Source: JBBSEX01 sp038239345
GTDB taxonomy: Bacteria; Acidobacteriota; Terriglobia; Bryobacterales; Bryobacteraceae
DNA length: 16,587 nucleotides
Assembly: GCA_038239345.1 (NCBI GenBank)
Contig: JBBSEX010000054.1
Location: 1-16,587, forward strand
Direction of reading: 5' to 3'
The notes under the pieces were generated by a model that worked only from the letters and a program-made list of their open reading frames with translations, was not told the DNA's origin and made no database searches. A program made the translations under genes and the position numbers. Positions within the stretch are counted from its first letter, which is position 1, and every line of letters begins with the position of its first letter. Shown piece after piece: positions 16,456-16,587 of the stretch.

Positions 16456-16587
16456 GTGTCTCATAATTAGCTGGACTTTCGTTTACGGGACTTCGGACTT
16501 CGGGAGGGTGCAGCCGGGCTGAATTTGTACCAGAGTCTGACGGCAGCGGGCGAGTTTGTGTGTACCCACCACTTTTGAATGTCCAGC
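16449..16587 (-). mobile_element. Possible insertion-sequence end with 3' tail of a leftward gene
   Basis: From the window edge leftward there is an open minus-strand frame (16586 to a TAA at 16467-16469). Its last residues are SRSPKSRKRKSS, a basic tail like those ending some transposases. Just beyond its stop lies TGAGACACTACACTA, a plausible terminal inverted-repeat end. GCTGGAC (16470-16476) and GTCCAGC (16581-16587) face each other as an inverted pair. No catalytic motif lies inside the window, so family and even element status are uncertain. Confidence 0.35.

Overview
The window looks like a bacterial defence or DNA-processing island with GC-rich, soil-type codon use. My best guess for the host is an Acidobacteria-like organism. 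That rests only on general gene style (a short stand-alone RodZ-type HTH protein, a fused AbiEi-like/Fic protein), so treat it as weak.

Layout. (1) 36-404 (-): small HTH_25/RodZ-like protein, probably chromosomal backbone. (2) 405-1734: about 1.3 kb with no convincing gene. It holds the isolated 3' end of a tRNA-Ser gene (781-808, - strand), a cluster of TTGC-type repeats beside it, and strong palindromes. This reads as the attachment-site edge of an integrated element that extends to higher coordinates. (3) 1735-8274 (-): a tight four-gene operon nurA > herA > sbcD > sbcC (NurA nuclease, HerA-type hexameric ATPase, Mre11-like nuclease, Rad50-like ATPase), joined by overlaps or a 3-nt gap. 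This is the gene set of archaeal-style DNA end resection. (4) 8275-8495: shared divergent control region with a 10-bp direct repeat. (5) 8496-14296 (+): three-gene operon of a TerB-N/TerB/TerB-C protein with an N-terminal membrane helix, a BrxD-like (DUF2791) P-loop ATPase and an Lhr/BrxHI-like helicase. This is the architecture of the Shango anti-phage system (SngABC). (6) 14339-15838 (-): a convergent gene fusing an AbiEi-type antitoxin-like N-terminus to a class II Fic domain, with a hairpin over its ribosome site. (7) 15839-16587: a mostly non-coding stretch, then a 47-residue acidic small ORF with an excellent Shine-Dalgarno. The start codon of a following gene appears to be cut off by what looks like the end of an insertion sequence.

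How the genes may work together (inference). The back-to-back arrangement suggests one seven-gene system. The Shango half could sense and unwind or remodel foreign DNA: a membrane-tethered metal-binding TerB scaffold, an ATPase and an Lhr-type helicase. The NurA-HerA-Mre11-Rad50 half could process or degrade the resulting ends. The Fic fusion may be an independent toxin/antitoxin-like module or a back-up abortive response. The main novelty is the union of Shango with a complete archaeal-style end-resection machine under one divergent promoter region.
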